Shown: positions 47,293-59,300, counted from the first letter of the stretch. The stretch is 64,000 bases of DNA from Anthonomus grandis grandis (GCF_022605725.1 NC_065554.1:22029100-22093099), one strand, 5' to 3'. The notes: generated by a model from the sequence alone, not told the origin. Program-made: numbers and translations.

Positions 47293-47804
47293 TTTGTTTA
47301 TTCTGCTTCTCGCCTTACCCAATATTCTGACAAAACTATATTCACATTAGCGGTTTTTTCACCTTTCCAACATGAGTTTTCAACTAACATTTAGTATGGT
47401 AACTTTGAGGATTTTAACGTGTGATCTTTTTATATATACGAGCAATGCTTTATAAAGAAAATTTTCGAAAGTTGAGAAATATCTACTTATTCTACTAGAA
47501 GATGTGCCTCTAAATTTAAGACTTTACAGTTGGAATGGATGTGGTTTATGCAATCCTTGAATCTAGATCGAAACCTCTTAGGTTTTTATATCTGGGCCTA
47601 CATATAATCACTTGCCTATAAAAATAAAATAAATAACCTTTAGAAATTGGAGCAGAAGATTGTGGAAGGCATCGAGGAGCTATCAAGAATAATCATTGCC
47701 TGGAGTCAGATAAAATTTTATACAAAAGAACCTCCTACATAAAAATATAATTAATATTGAAAAAAAACAAATAAAGCACAGTCACAGTCTCACAATATAT
47801 ATTA

Positions 47805-47835
47805 AATGGCTACACGTGTTTCGCTCCAGGCAAGC
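47805..47835 (-). ncRNA. Partial hammerhead-like motif, GAAACACGTGTA
   Basis: The minus strand reads GCCTGGAGCGAAACACGTGTA then GCC. GAAAC-ACGT-GTA has the very short stem III and NUH cleavage site of Penelope-type hammerheads. The CTGATGA box is reduced to CTGGA, as if the middle had been deleted. It is a likely relic of a retroelement terminal region. Confidence 0.3.
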
Positions 47836-48220
47836 ACAAATTTTTTTACAATAATTTTTATTTATTTACGTAGTATAAATGATGTGAAACGACATTAAAT
47901 GATAAAATTTAAAAACTGAATAGTGAATTAATTGAGCCTTATGAATCTTAAAAGATTACAATATCCAACCAAGAGAGTTCAGAGTAACAAATAATTATTT
48001 AAAGATAAATAATTTTGGAAATAAATGGGCAATTGAGAGATCCTAGCAAAAAGAGCTCCATGCACATTTAAGTTATGCCTGAGAACTAATAATTTTTTCC
48101 GCATTCCTGACAGCAGCAGTTTCTCGAAAAGAACGGTAGCGAAGTTTAAAAAAATAAAATAAAAAATAACAGCTTTATTTTTGATATTTTTGTAATTTTT
48201 AACCCTGCGTAATTTACTAA

Positions 48221-48502
48221 TTAATTTATTATTAGAATAATTTTATTATAACTTATATGATACTGTAGCAAAATATCCGTATATCGCCCCACACAAATCT
48301 CGAACAAGACACCAAGCGTCGTTGTTATCTCACCTGAACTTAGATCCTCTGTTATTTTAGGCATCGGACCTCCATCACACATCAGCCCCTGATATTTATT
48401 TACCAAATGCCAATCTTTAACAAAATATTTGCCGACGGCTTGAGACTCAAATTGCGTTATATTATATTGAGGATCTCTTGGTCTTTGTGTCGAGAGACAC
48501 AT
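48221..48502 (-). other. Unrecognised 93-codon open frame, possible exon
   Basis: The frame starts at an ATG (48502). Its first half has a protein-like composition unlike the neighbouring AT-rich noise, including QYNITQFESQAVGKYFVKDW then HLVNKYQG. The string KDWHLV recalls a segment of JmjC-type oxygenases, but nothing else supports that. A CAG/GTGAGA junction near 48327 could be a splice donor. It may equally be a transposon fragment or chance. Confidence 0.2.
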
Positions 48503-48975
48503 CGAAGGATATTATAAAAGAACCTGATTCTTTAGCATAAATAAATAACTAATAAATTATTATACAGACTTTTCCCTAACGTAGAGATCCTCGAAGAGAT
48601 TTATATCGGCCTGACACAAAACTATGCGAAAAAAGGCACGCACTGGCACACCCACACATGCATCTGCCCGAAAAGGGATTAACAGGGACGTGCTCTAACA
48701 TATCGCACAAAGATCAATGGCATTTTAAGAAGAAATTTCCGCTTTGGGGACTCGAAGATCAATACATTGACATCTATAGGTCCGGCCTTTGGAGTATTAC
48801 CACAAAACTCGTTGGGGTGTGATGTGTCATTGTTAGGGTTCGCTCTCGATTTAACAATGTCATTTTCGCCGTTGCCCTACTTTTATTGTATTAAATACGT
48901 TGTGGATTGAAATGTAATTTTCAATTGACATATGGTTTTTGTTAAAATGTTTCCTTTTGCATTGAATTGTAACTG

Positions 48976-49241
48976 AACCCATATAAAATGAAACTTAATG
49001 GAATTTTTAACTTAATCTCGCTGCTATCATCAACTACTACTATCGAAGCTTGCAAATTAACTTATTAATTATCTAATCGATTCTGCATCGTTTATATTAA
49101 AAGCTGAACAACAGAAGGTATTTTATTTAATGAATAAGTAACGTTATAGCAATAAGCGATGGAAAATCTGCCGCATCTTAACTTTTTCTGTTTTAGTGGT
49201 AATTTCTCTTCTCTCTCTGTCTCTCTCTCTTTTCTCAGGCC
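48976..49241 (-). repeat. Inverted arm, left
   Basis: About 260 bp whose reverse complement resembles 50248-50507 throughout. Anchors include CAAGCTTCG, TCGCTTATTGCTAT and the GACAGAGAGA tract. Divergence is moderate, with small indels. The arm abuts the 3' end of the RTE fragment. Confidence 0.75.
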
Positions 49242-50150
49242 ATGTTGATCTATTCCTGGATGTAGGCTTCTTCCAAATCTTTCCAGGTTTTTTTTACCCC
49301 TAGCAGTCCAGATCCAACTACATACTTCGTTCAACATTTTAAATATCATCTCGCCATCGTCTCTGGGGTCTCCCGATTATATATTTGCCCATTTTTGATC
49401 CTCCCGCCTTGCTATATAGCCCGCCCCATCTTCATTTCAGTTGTGCGATAAGCCTTAGTACATCGGTCACTTCAGTTGCTCTACAAATTTCCTCATTGCG
49501 AACTTGATCCCTAAAAGTGATTCCTATCATAGCTTTTTCCACTGCTCGTTTGTGGGTAATTACCATTCTTGTACTTATCCCATATGTAAGCATCGGTAAC
49601 ACACAGGAATCAAACACTTTTCTTTTTATAGGAAATTCACAAGATTTAAGGATATATCCTAGTTTGCCAAAAGCTGCCGAGGAGAGACCTATGTATCAAT
49701 TTCAGCAGATTGATTTTCTTGCCAAGCTGAATTTTATAGCCTAAGAAAATATATTCTGAGACAACTTATAGGAGTTGACCATTTACAAATACTTGGATGT
49801 ATTCTATACTCATAATATTTATTTTATTTAAGTTCGTTTCAAGTACAATTTGTAGCGATGTTCGATGAAGTTTCCGAAGCATGTTTTTAAGCTCGTCGCC
49901 CATGTTGGCAATGACCACAATATCGTCAGAAAATCGTTAATGGTTTAGACACACTTTATCAGTATTGATTCAAGCTGCTCTTTTGATTAGAATCTTGTCT
50001 GTTTTTAAACCACTATCTACTTTTGCATGAATGGAAGCGTTATTACAAATATGTTTGATAAGGTATGAGTATGTAGATTCAATCCTTGCATTGTCTAGGG
50101 ATTCACGAATTGCCCAGTTTTCGACAGAGCTCAAAGCCTAAATGGTGCTC
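49192..50150 (-). pseudogene. RTE-type reverse transcriptase relic between inverted arms
   Basis: Minus-strand segments in order are SVENWAIRESLDNARIEST and YSYLIKHICNNASIHAKV (about 50130-50020), then a gap. FSDDIVVIANMGDELKNMLR (about 49940-49880) is the catalytic box. GNYPQ-like debris and KRAVEKAMIGITFRDQVRNE (49550-49490) follow. The terminal DLEEAYIQE lies near 49285. About 40 residues including the usual QGD box are missing before FSDD. Several stops are present. The tail resembles the one at 11610-11960. Confidence 0.8.
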
Positions 50151-50247
50151 TATTACACTCTGTGGTTTTTTTTTAATATGAGTACGATGTATCTGTAGGT
50201 GGTGGATAGTGCTTAACCACTTACGGAATTTCGCTTCTTCTCTCTTT

Positions 50248-50507
50248 TTTCTTCAACTGAAAAGCGACAGAGAGAAGAGAAGCTACTACTAAAACAAAAG
50301 AAGTCTTTTATGTTTCTTATCGCTTATTGCTATATCGCTATTTATTCATTAATTTTATTAAAGTACGATCTATTGGTAAGTTTTGATATATAATGGTGCA
50401 GAACTTAATAGATAACTAATAACAATTTGCAAGCTTCGGTAGTAGGAGTTGATGACAGTAGCGAGCTTAAATTAAGCATTCCATTAAGTTCCATTTTATG
50501 AGTTCAT
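50248..50507 (+). repeat. Inverted arm, right
   Basis: Plus-strand counterpart of the left arm at 48976-49241. Both arms place the (GA)n-rich end inward and the CATTTTAT-like end outward. The two arms could be TIRs of an element into which an RTE inserted, or two independent repeat copies in opposite orientation. Confidence 0.75.
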
Positions 50508-51207
50508 CTTGTTCGTCAGTCGGTTATTATTATTTTTGTAAGCAGTTTATGTAGCTGTGGTAATAAGCTGATACGTATAAAATTATCTAAACTGTTTCTG
50601 TCTACCTTTATATATAGCAGGATGACTTTTGCATTTTGTCACTAAGGGATCAGAGCAGTCACCATCTTTCCAAGATCACTTACTAGAGCACCCTCTTTTG
50701 TTTAATTTAGTAATTTTTGACTTATTTTTGATAGGTTGAGATACAAGATGTATTTCTTTTCTAAATTTTATTGGATATTTGTGTATGGGGGATAACTTTA
50801 CTCAAATTCCCCTTTTATTTAAAGCATATACTGTTACTGTTAATGTTATTGCAGAGTTTGTCTGTTCCTGGTGTGGGTGTTGGGGGTTCACCTAGTTTAA
50901 ATGTAAAATATGTTAAAAAGTAGCTTTGTTCCAACTCAAAGCTTTGACTGTTGGGTCTTTGGATATTTTATTGCTGCACTAGTTTACTTCTTTCCAATCT
51001 TCTATTTATTTGGTGTTATATGTTATTTGGTATTATTAGCATAAAAATCCCACATAATTATAATGTACAAGTGGTCTTCTCTCTGTTTTTCGACGTAGTA
51101 GTGTCTTCATATAGCTGTCGATATCTTCAATGTAGTTTATTTCTGAGTTATTCTGATATAAAAGTAAGTAAGTAGTAACCAAAAAGTCTATTAATTAAAC
51201 CATTTAA
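50508..51207. other. No recognised gene
   Basis: AT-rich to the edge of the PIF/Harbinger-type element. The 74-codon frame at 50951-51175 is not recognisable. Confidence 0.35.
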
Positions 51208-52903
51208 GGCGCAATTCACACAGAACGGGCGTATGGGGGTGGCGTGGTAGACGCATGTGCCACTTGCATGTTCGCAATGGGGCAATACAGATAGAAATGG
51301 CGTGGCACAGGCGTGATAAGTCACGCCACCGCCACGTCACTTCGACGCTACGAGTGGCCTACACTAGTGGTAAATGCCATATACCAAACAGCGGTTTATA
51401 TTGCTTCTTTTCGTCTATTTGGCAAAATGCGGGATGATAATTTATTTAATACGAGTTCTGTGAAGACGTGCAACAGTATGTAGTTCTATATCTACCATAA
51501 ATATCGGATTATTGCAATAGAAGTGCACAAGATCAAGCATGGAAAAAATATCAAATAAATTCAGTGAAAATGGTAAGTATGTATGTGTTTCTTAACAAAA
51601 TATGTTTAAACTCGTATTTATATTAGAAATTATCCTTTTGTTTCAGTAACCGAGTGTAAAGACCGCTGGAAAAACATACGAGGAAGCTACACAAAATATA
51701 AAGCCAAATTAAAAATAAAATCAGGACAAGGAACAAACGAGTCAAAGAATATTATTTGGCTCCACATCTCTCCTTTTTGTATCCTTTCTTGAAGTCTTGT
51801 AAGAGCAACGTGGATTAAGAGTCTGCCGACGCATCATCGAGCCACCACGCAGCTGAAACGGAGTCACAATCTAATGAGTCTAAAGACAACTCCAATGCTG
51901 ATGTACTCTCACCTTATAACATTCTATCCAGTCGTTCCTCTCGGTCACCTGTACCATCTTCCAGTACGTCTATCGATGATCAACCGATAGCAATGAGAGC
52001 ACCTAAAACACTACTACAGAAAGAAGATGATTTTAGAAAAAAGAAGTTAGCAGCCTGAACCGCTATTAATGAGCTCAACCAGCAACCTTACCAGTACTTT
52101 AAAAAAAGCAACAATTGCTGGAGATCCAAAACAGCACGAAAACGAATGCCACAATCGATCCTCCTAACCCAGACCTGGCGATTTTAAGTCCATGAATTCT
52201 GTTCAGAAGCGGCGTTTCAAAATTGGAATTTTGAATTTAGCCGAGCAAATACTATCCTCAACCATTCCTGAAGCCTCTACTATCCCAATCGATAGTTCTC
52301 AATCTTGGATTGAAGATCGGTAAATAGAAATCTAGATTCAGTACCGCACAGGAACACGGATGAATTTCATTTGAGTAAATTTATGCAATACAATAATTAA
52401 TATTAGAGTAACATTATCGTAATTTTGTTTGTTTTAGATTAAACAGAAATAGATTCACTTAAATATATTTTCTTCAACTTACCTCAGCGTTATTAACAAG
52501 CTTTCTTTTGAGCTGACAAGTTCTCTTCAATTTGTAGGTTTCTTCTCAATTACTAGTATTTTATAAAAACATTGAACAGACATTCGATAGAAACTTTGAA
52601 AACATTTAGGGAGCTCCCACATAACATTAAACGAACCACCAGTTTTTTCTTTATCTAACCACAAGGGATGTATTCAGTAACTCCTTTGCCTTTGAATGTT
52701 AGCTAAATTTACAAGTTTCAACATTTCTTGATCATCTTCGTCATCTGAAAGCATTGTAACTTTAGTACACAGTTATGGACGTAACAAATAAATGACAATA
52801 ATCACATTGAATCCCTTTCTATGTGAATTGTGCGCGCCACGTCGCGTCCGCTCCATTCCAGCTCCATGCCAGTCCCACGCCACCGTTTTGTGTGAATTGC
52901 GCC
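51208..52903 (+). mobile_element. PIF/Harbinger-type transposon lacking its transposase
   Basis: Termini are GGCGCAATTCACACA at 51208 and its inverted copy at 52903. The identical trinucleotide TAA lies outside both ends (51205-51207 and 52904-52906), the 3-bp duplication typical of PIF/Harbinger. The subterminal regions are GC-rich and similar but not identical. The 1696-bp element contains only a MADF-type protein gene and no DDE_Tnp_4-like transposase. It is a deletion derivative that would depend on another copy. Confidence 0.85.
51425..52323 (+). pseudogene. MADF/Myb-like accessory protein of a PIF/Harbinger element, decayed
   Basis: Exon 1 frames read EDVQQYVVLYLP, a stop, then ISDYCNRSAQDQAWKK (51450-51540). 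After a frameshift they continue ISNKFSENV. A GTAAGT...TTTCAG intron (51573-51646, 74 bp) joins in register to TECKDRWKNIRGSYTKYKAK, the second half of a MADF domain. A further shift gives EYYLAPHLSFLYPFLKS, then a serine-rich linker (LSSRSSRSPVPSSSTS). The end is a BESS-like RRFKIGILNLAEQIL and stop at 52321-52323. Such proteins bind DNA and partner the PIF/Harbinger transposase. At least three stops and two or three shifts make this copy non-functional. Confidence 0.78.
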
Positions 52904-55900
52904 TAACACTTCTATTGAATCTAATATTCGGGACAATATTTCATCAACATCTTCTTCTCTATAAAATCTTGACTTACCGGGGAGATAATAAATTATTTAC
53001 TGAAAATATATAATCAAGCAATTCGGATGTTTCTATAAAAAATTATGACACCCTTTTTAAATTTTTTTTTTCATGAATAGTATAAGTTATAGCAAAAGTT
53101 AAATACTTTTCTTTAAGAGCTGATATGAGCAAGGATCCTGCCAATTTCTCTTTCAGATATAGTTTTATAAATATTCGAAAGGCTTGTCAATAGATGAATG
53201 TTACATTTTTTAAAAGCTTATAGCTTATTATTATTTATTTAAGTTTTCTAATAAGCTTCAGGTAGTAAAAGACATTCCTTTCTTCAAAATTAAAGATAAG
53301 GAAGGTCCTTTAAATCTTTAACCATAATTTGAACAATCACTTTTTGTACAATTTGATAATTAGTTAAGAGGTTTATCAAGAAATGAATGATGTATTAAGA
53401 GTAGAACTAAAGAATATCTACTCTTGAAGTTTTACCTGATTTTCCTTTTATAGAGATTTTAATAATTCTAAGCTGTTTTAAGTCTAAGTTTGCTATTCTA
53501 AGAAATGCTTTTATATTCTCGATCAATTTTTCTCCTAGCTATAATTTCATAAAGCAAGAGGTTTGTCAAAAATCAAATAATAACATTCTTGGTACCTCAT
53601 AAGGGTTTTCACCTAATTAATTTGTTTTTCAAGATAAGAGAATTACTAATGACACACTTTCCTGATTCCTAAAGCAACCCTATTTAAGCCTGAATAATTC
53701 AGAAATGACCGCGGAAGTATTTATCGATTTCAAAAAGGCATTTGATTGTGTCGATCACGGAGCGTCGAATTTTATAGTTTTCGTGGGTTTGAGATTAGAT
53801 TTCTCAAAGATATTTTGTCTTAAATAGATTTGTCTCCAGCAGTGTGTTACATGACATCATATCTCTGCATTTAATTATCTGGTGTAACTCTAGATTGAAT
53901 ATTTCGTCCTCTTCCTCTTCTATTTCTCTACTTCTTTTACTTCTTCTATTACGTTTTATTTTTTATCATGCAGCTCATTTACTCATCGTAAGAATCATTT
54001 TCAATGTATACTGCCTGTACTAACTGTAGGGAAATCATACAACTGTATGATGAATAAACCGTAAAGTAATAAGATTTTTAACGCAAAATAAAATTTCTTA
54101 GGATCCACTTTGTGAATGGAAAATTTCTGTCGATTATATTCATGACTCTATGAAGAATGCCATTTCTCAAGTTTCCCTTATTACCACCTTAAGTACATTG
54201 CCTTGACTTCTGAAATAATCTGAAATAATAAAAATAAGAAGGAAATCATTAATGGATTAGCAATAGGACTGGAGATACTGAAGAACATATATCCAAAACA
54301 AGAAATGAGTTAAAGAAAGATGTCCATATTACCTATTGAAAAATATACATTTTGCTTTAAAAATTCTATAGAATAAAGATGACATGTTTCATCTAGTTAC
54401 GTATCATAAGATCTCAAGCAACAAGTAATATATTTTAATATGAATTGATTGTTTAGACATGAAAATGCTTACTTGGACGAATGATCATGATTAAAATCTT
54501 TGATAGTAGTTGACTTCTTAGACCGACATTATCCTAGTTTTCGAAGAAAATATACTTTATTATACTAATAAAAATATGCTTTTTTCATTTCCAATCATGA
54601 AACATCAGATTCAGTTTCTGAGCCATTAAAGGGTTAAAAATGTATTTATTCCTTTATGTTATTCACAAGATTTAATCTTCTAAAAATTACTGCTGGCAAA
54701 ATATCTGTTTGCCGACCCGTACAAATCCAAACCGGTTTCTTTTCTTACTCGCTCCCTATGGGGATGATATCGATAGCGCGGGATCGAGTACAAACAAAAC
54801 CACCCTGTTGGATAGAATCTCGAACACGTACGAGCGTTTAAAACCTTATACCCGCACAAAGGATTGTATACACAACAACCGCTGTTTTCTAATAAAAGAG
54901 GTAAAAAGTTGGAAAATGAAAGTGTTCGATGATGGATTCTCTTGTTTTTTTCTTCTTTGAGATGAGAACTGAGTGTTTTAATTTGGGATTTTCTTTTTTT
55001 GTTATTTGGAAGATGATATGGGTCAGTGGTTGGGATTTGAGGAAAAACAGATTAAATAGGAAAAAATAGGTTAAATTACATTAACAGAGAAATTTGGCTC
55101 ATTGTTATCAACAATTCTTAAGACTAACTAAGGTTCAATTAAACCACACATATTTTCTTTTCTGAAAATAATATGGCTTCGACAAGGACAAATTCACGTC
55201 TTATTTACAGGAATTCATCGATAACTCAAAACCTTTTTTTGCATATTTCTTGATCTCTCAAAGGCTTTTAGTACTGATTTGATTAAATCTAAAGCAAGAT
55301 AAATAAAACTAAAATGGCAAAAATTAAAAACAACTTTCTCCTGACATTAATCTTGAATTGACCTCTCTAGTCACTGATTTATTAAGAAACGTTTACATAT
55401 AAAAACAAAGACGAAATAAATAAAATGGGTCAAAAACAGCAATTATTTCCCCGTCGTGTCCAAAAACTCCTAATATAAAATCAAATTTCTAAATCGCTAA
55501 TAGCCAAACGTATTAGGGATATAACTAAAACAAAGCGACTGATTTAATTCTAATTAGGGTCGACGAGTTATATCCTCAGAACCTGTAACAATTTATTCCT
55601 GCCAAAAAGAAATCACGAAAAAAAAATTGTATTATGATCATAATCGAGTCCGAAAAATGAAAAATGCTTTTGCCTCGCTCACATTAATCATGTCCAATTA
55701 ACAAACAATAGCGTAACGTTACTTGAAATTTGGATGTCTGGGAATTTTATATTAGAAATTGCTGTTGCTGCTATCAATGTTTGGCAACCCCAATTGGATT
55801 ATTTTTTCTATTGTTTCATTAGCATTGGGTAATTTTTAATAATAATTTATTTGAAACGTATCTTGTGATTTTTTTTTTACTATTTTTTATTTATAAATTA

Positions 55901-55985
55901 TTCCAAATTACTATTAGCGTTTAGCTCACAATTTTTAATTACATTTTTTAAATATTAATTTAAACGTTCTACTTGTGATTTAAAT
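52904..55985. other. Mostly AT-rich DNA with isolated reverse-transcriptase motif scraps
   Basis: At 53707-53760 the plus strand reads TAEVFIDFKKAFDCVDHG. At 55225-55280 it reads FLDLSKAF followed by STDLIKS, with a shift between them. Neither has a recognisable RT around it. A GC-richer block at 54700-54860 has a 61-codon plus-strand frame of unknown origin. I cannot support any gene. Confidence 0.35.
53707..53762 (+). pseudogene. Reverse transcriptase motif scrap
   Basis: TAEVFIDFKKAFDCVDHG is an almost perfect first-palm-aspartate motif of a non-LTR reverse transcriptase. The flanking sequence no longer reads as RT, so only this island remains. Confidence 0.6.
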
Positions 55986-56130
55986 CCCAGGTTAACACTA
56001 TCGTATAAATAAACAAAATGGTAGAATTTATAATTGCATGATCGATACAATCAAAGGCTTTTGTAAAATTCCAAAATGCCTCTTCGGCTAAATTTCTTTC
56101 ATTTTTATTGTAGGCCTTTAAACAGTATTT
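55986..56130 (-). pseudogene. Reverse transcriptase motif scrap, minus strand
   Basis: The minus strand reads NLAEEAFWNFTKAFDCIDHA at about 56095-56035. A close relative (ALAFWNFTRAFDSVDHEI) lies at 58710-58655 in the same orientation. The two are probably copies of one LINE family. No catalytic YADD region accompanies either. Confidence 0.65.
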
Positions 56131-57980
56131 TTATAGTTACAATAGAGTGAGAATATTTTTTTTTGTTTCCTCGAAGCATTTGGAGTGCAATTGCAGTATT
56201 AAATTCATATAGTTCTTTCGTACACGGTTTACCATAGGCGCGAAAGCGAATGAACACTCTATTTGGGTGAAAAAAGCGAGTCCACTTCTAATGCCTTTTT
56301 TAATAGTTTAAATTCAGTGCAACTTAAGGTACGTTTACAGACACTTTAAAATAATACGAAACTGTTCAATAATTATTTTTATTAGATCATAGATAATAAT
56401 GATATAAAAGACGTAGATAATACAAAGGATCAAAATGTATGCAATGTTTTTTTTAATTTCTGATGGAGCTACGAGAAACAAAATACATTGTTTTAGGTGC
56501 TAGAGATTTTCGGCTTGTCTAATGGCAAACCTACGATCGATAATAAAATTATTTTAAATGAAAATTATTCTTCCAAATCTTCATCAGATAGTTATGATCT
56601 CGAAAAATTCGAAAAATTCAACTTCCAGTAGTTGTTCTTGTAAGAAAGACTAACTAGCACCTTCCATACTAGCATCTCCAGGTTTGGATAAACCAAAATA
56701 AAAATATGATGCGCGTAATAGTGAGGAAAACCGATGAAAAATTTATGAAGAAATAAAACTTGGTGATGAGCATACTTTCTTAAAAACATATATTGAACAA
56801 ACAAAACAGAAACGATATTAGAAATTCTACAAGATGAATTATACTTTTGTAATCAATGGTAAAGAAAGTTGCTGAGTTTTTTTTAAATTACACTCTTAAC
56901 GTGACCGATGCATTAATGCGAGGAGCTTTAAAAAAATTAAAAAAAAACTTTCCTTACATAAGAAACTAAAAAAAGTTACTAAGAATTTATTCGTGAACAT
57001 ATTCTCTCATTACTAGCCGTTCAATATCATTACTGTAGGTCATCTAGCAAGAAAAAGTACTTGGATTTTATACTGAATATCTCCATCATGCACAAACAAA
57101 GTATGCAAAGCTAATTATTCCTTTAAAAACCCAAATAAGACAAATTAAAGAAAATCAACAATCCTTCTTGCACTGAAAGTTAATGGGCTTATTCATGCCA
57201 CCATCATAACTTGTTAATTTGGTATAAGGACCGGATTTCTGTTTGCTAGGGGAATCTGGAATACATCTTTGGAATGACTGTTCTTAATTGGAATAACTCC
57301 TCTTAATAATTCTTTCAGCTTTCTTACAGCTTACGCCCTTTCAGATCTACAAGGATCATCTTCCTTTTTACGTTTTTAAAAATTGATATATTTAAATTTG
57401 CAATTATAAAATATAAAGACTTTCAAAAATGGTGCAATGATTTAAGTATTCCGAAGATATACCACGATTCTTATTGATCGTTAAAAGTTATTAGAGTCAA
57501 TTTAATTTGACATGGCCGGATGAAAGCGAAGATTAACCAGAAGACTTAAAACTTTTTAATTCTCTGTTGCAATAAATATTCGATAAGAAGTGTCTTCATT
57601 TATTTTATCTATGTGAATATCTGAACAAAATTCAATGACATATTCATGTATTAAATTTAATTAAATTAAAAAAAAAAGTATTTATTTAATTTTTGATTTT
57701 CTATAATACACTTAAAATACTAACAAAAAAAAAACCATTGAATGAAAACCATGTTTTTCGCACACAGTTTCTTTTAATAAAATGTCATTTTGGTTTCATA
57801 ATTTTTTTTGACAACTTTTCTTTTATCATAAAAACTTCATGAGGTGATAAAATCTTTTAAGTTTTTAAAATTCTAATATTCGATTCTTTAAAAGTTGGGA
57901 ACAAACTAATCACTGTAATCTAGTTAGAAGAGAAAATTGAAAGTATTTGGATATATTGATTTTTCTCCTTTTTTCATTTG
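56131..57980. other. No recognised gene
   Basis: AT-rich. The minus strand around 56330-56160 has a modest open stretch (RAYGKPCTKELYEFNTAIAL) adjoining the RT scrap and is perhaps part of the same decayed LINE. Nothing else is supported. Confidence 0.3.
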
Positions 57981-57984
57981 ATTA

Positions 57985-58560
57985 CTTGTGGAATTATGTA
58001 TGAAAATATTAAATAATTAATTTTTTTCACATTTATTATTTAACCCTTCTATTAAATTGTGCATACATTTCACATGTTAAACTTCAATCTTATTATATAT
58101 AAATAAATATGTGACCTGATTTATAATAATAAGAATAATAATATATTTATTTAGCTTCAGCCATAAAGGTAATACATAATATAGATAATACAATGCATAT
58201 TTAAAACTTAAAAATTACAATTAATAAACAATATCAAGAATAAAAATGTAAATAAATTGAAAAAAGCGTATGCTTGTAAGTGCTCGTACAAAATGTACTA
58301 AACAAGTAAATAAAACAATGACTATGGTATACATATACAAAAATACAAAAAGTCTCACATACGGAAAAAGTATAAAAAAGGGGCTTAGGTGTGAAAAAAT
58401 CATACTATGTAATATAAATAATATCATAAAATAAATAGGGTTTAAGGGCTCTTTCACATGGTGAAAACCAGAAAGCCATAATTTCGTGATAAAGGTACAT
58501 ACATTGTAGATGGTAAACTGGATCCGCGATATGTCTTGTATTTTTTTTTCCTGTCTATTC
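57985..58560 (+). repeat. Local duplication, copy A
   Basis: Shares with 58972-59300 the words GTGGAATTATGTATGAAAAT, TTTTTCACATTTATTA, GGGCTCTTTCACAT followed by GTGAAAACCAGAAA, and GGTAAACTGGAT, in the same order and orientation. Copy A carries extra internal sequence. Confidence 0.75.
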
Positions 58561-58564
58561 TTTT

Positions 58565-58815
58565 TTTGTAAGCTTTAAATAAACACTTCCTAATTCTTTA
58601 TTATACGTACTCCAGCTTTAATATGCAACTCAATAGCACGAAAAATGTAAAATTTATTATTTCGTGATCAACAGAATCAAAGGCTCTTGTGAAATTCCAA
58701 AATGCTAGTGCGACCATATCTCTTTTAATTTTTCTGATATTTACTATGAATTTTGAAAACAATATTAAGCTTTTGGAGTAAATATCTATTTTTTCCAAAC
58801 ATTTGACTTCCAAGT
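58565..58815 (-). pseudogene. Reverse transcriptase motif fragment between duplicated repeats
   Basis: The minus-strand frame at 58601-58813 contains KIKRDMVALAFWNFTRAFDS followed by VDHEI. It lies between the two copies of the local duplication, suggesting that the duplicated blocks are 3' parts of the same LINE family. Confidence 0.6.
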
Positions 58816-58971
58816 ATTGACATTAGAAATTGGAAAATTTATTCACGTTTTCCAGGGTTTTAGAGCGGAATTTTTTTTTTCTTTCCAGGCACTTTCCATA
58901 ATTCGATTCTTTATAAGCCTCTTAATTCACATAATATATAGAAATTCTACATAGAAGATAAAATCGAAAAT

Positions 58972-59292
58972 GTAGTGGAATTATGTATGAAAATATAAAT
59001 GTATTAAATTTTTTTTCACATTTATTAATCTCTATAAAATTATGAATAAATTTTACATGTATAACTTCAGTCTTAATATACATAAATAAAAAATATAATA
59101 ATGCAACCTGGCTTATGAAAAGGAGGCTTAGATGTAAAAAAAAATAATTTTCCATTTTTTGGAAAATTTGTATAGAGTTTGACGGGCTCTTTCACATAGT
59201 GAAAACCAGAAAATTATAATTTCGAGAAAAATTTGATTGTAGAAAGAGTAAAGAAGGTAAACTGGATTTCAAACCTCGTAATCTATCTGTTC

Positions 59293-59300
<8 letters not shown>
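58972..59300 (+). repeat. Local duplication, copy B
   Basis: Second, shorter copy of 57985-58560, with the same ordered anchor words. It ends at the (TA)n run that borders the transposon starting at 59326. Confidence 0.75.

Larger units (their letters stand above)
46971..48975. other. AT-rich DNA with ribozyme-like motifs and one odd open frame
   Basis: Two short hammerhead-like motifs (about 47255 on plus and 47832 on minus) and a minus-strand frame at 48221-48502 are listed separately. A GC-richer block at 48560-48900 is unassigned. No other feature is supported. Confidence 0.3.
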
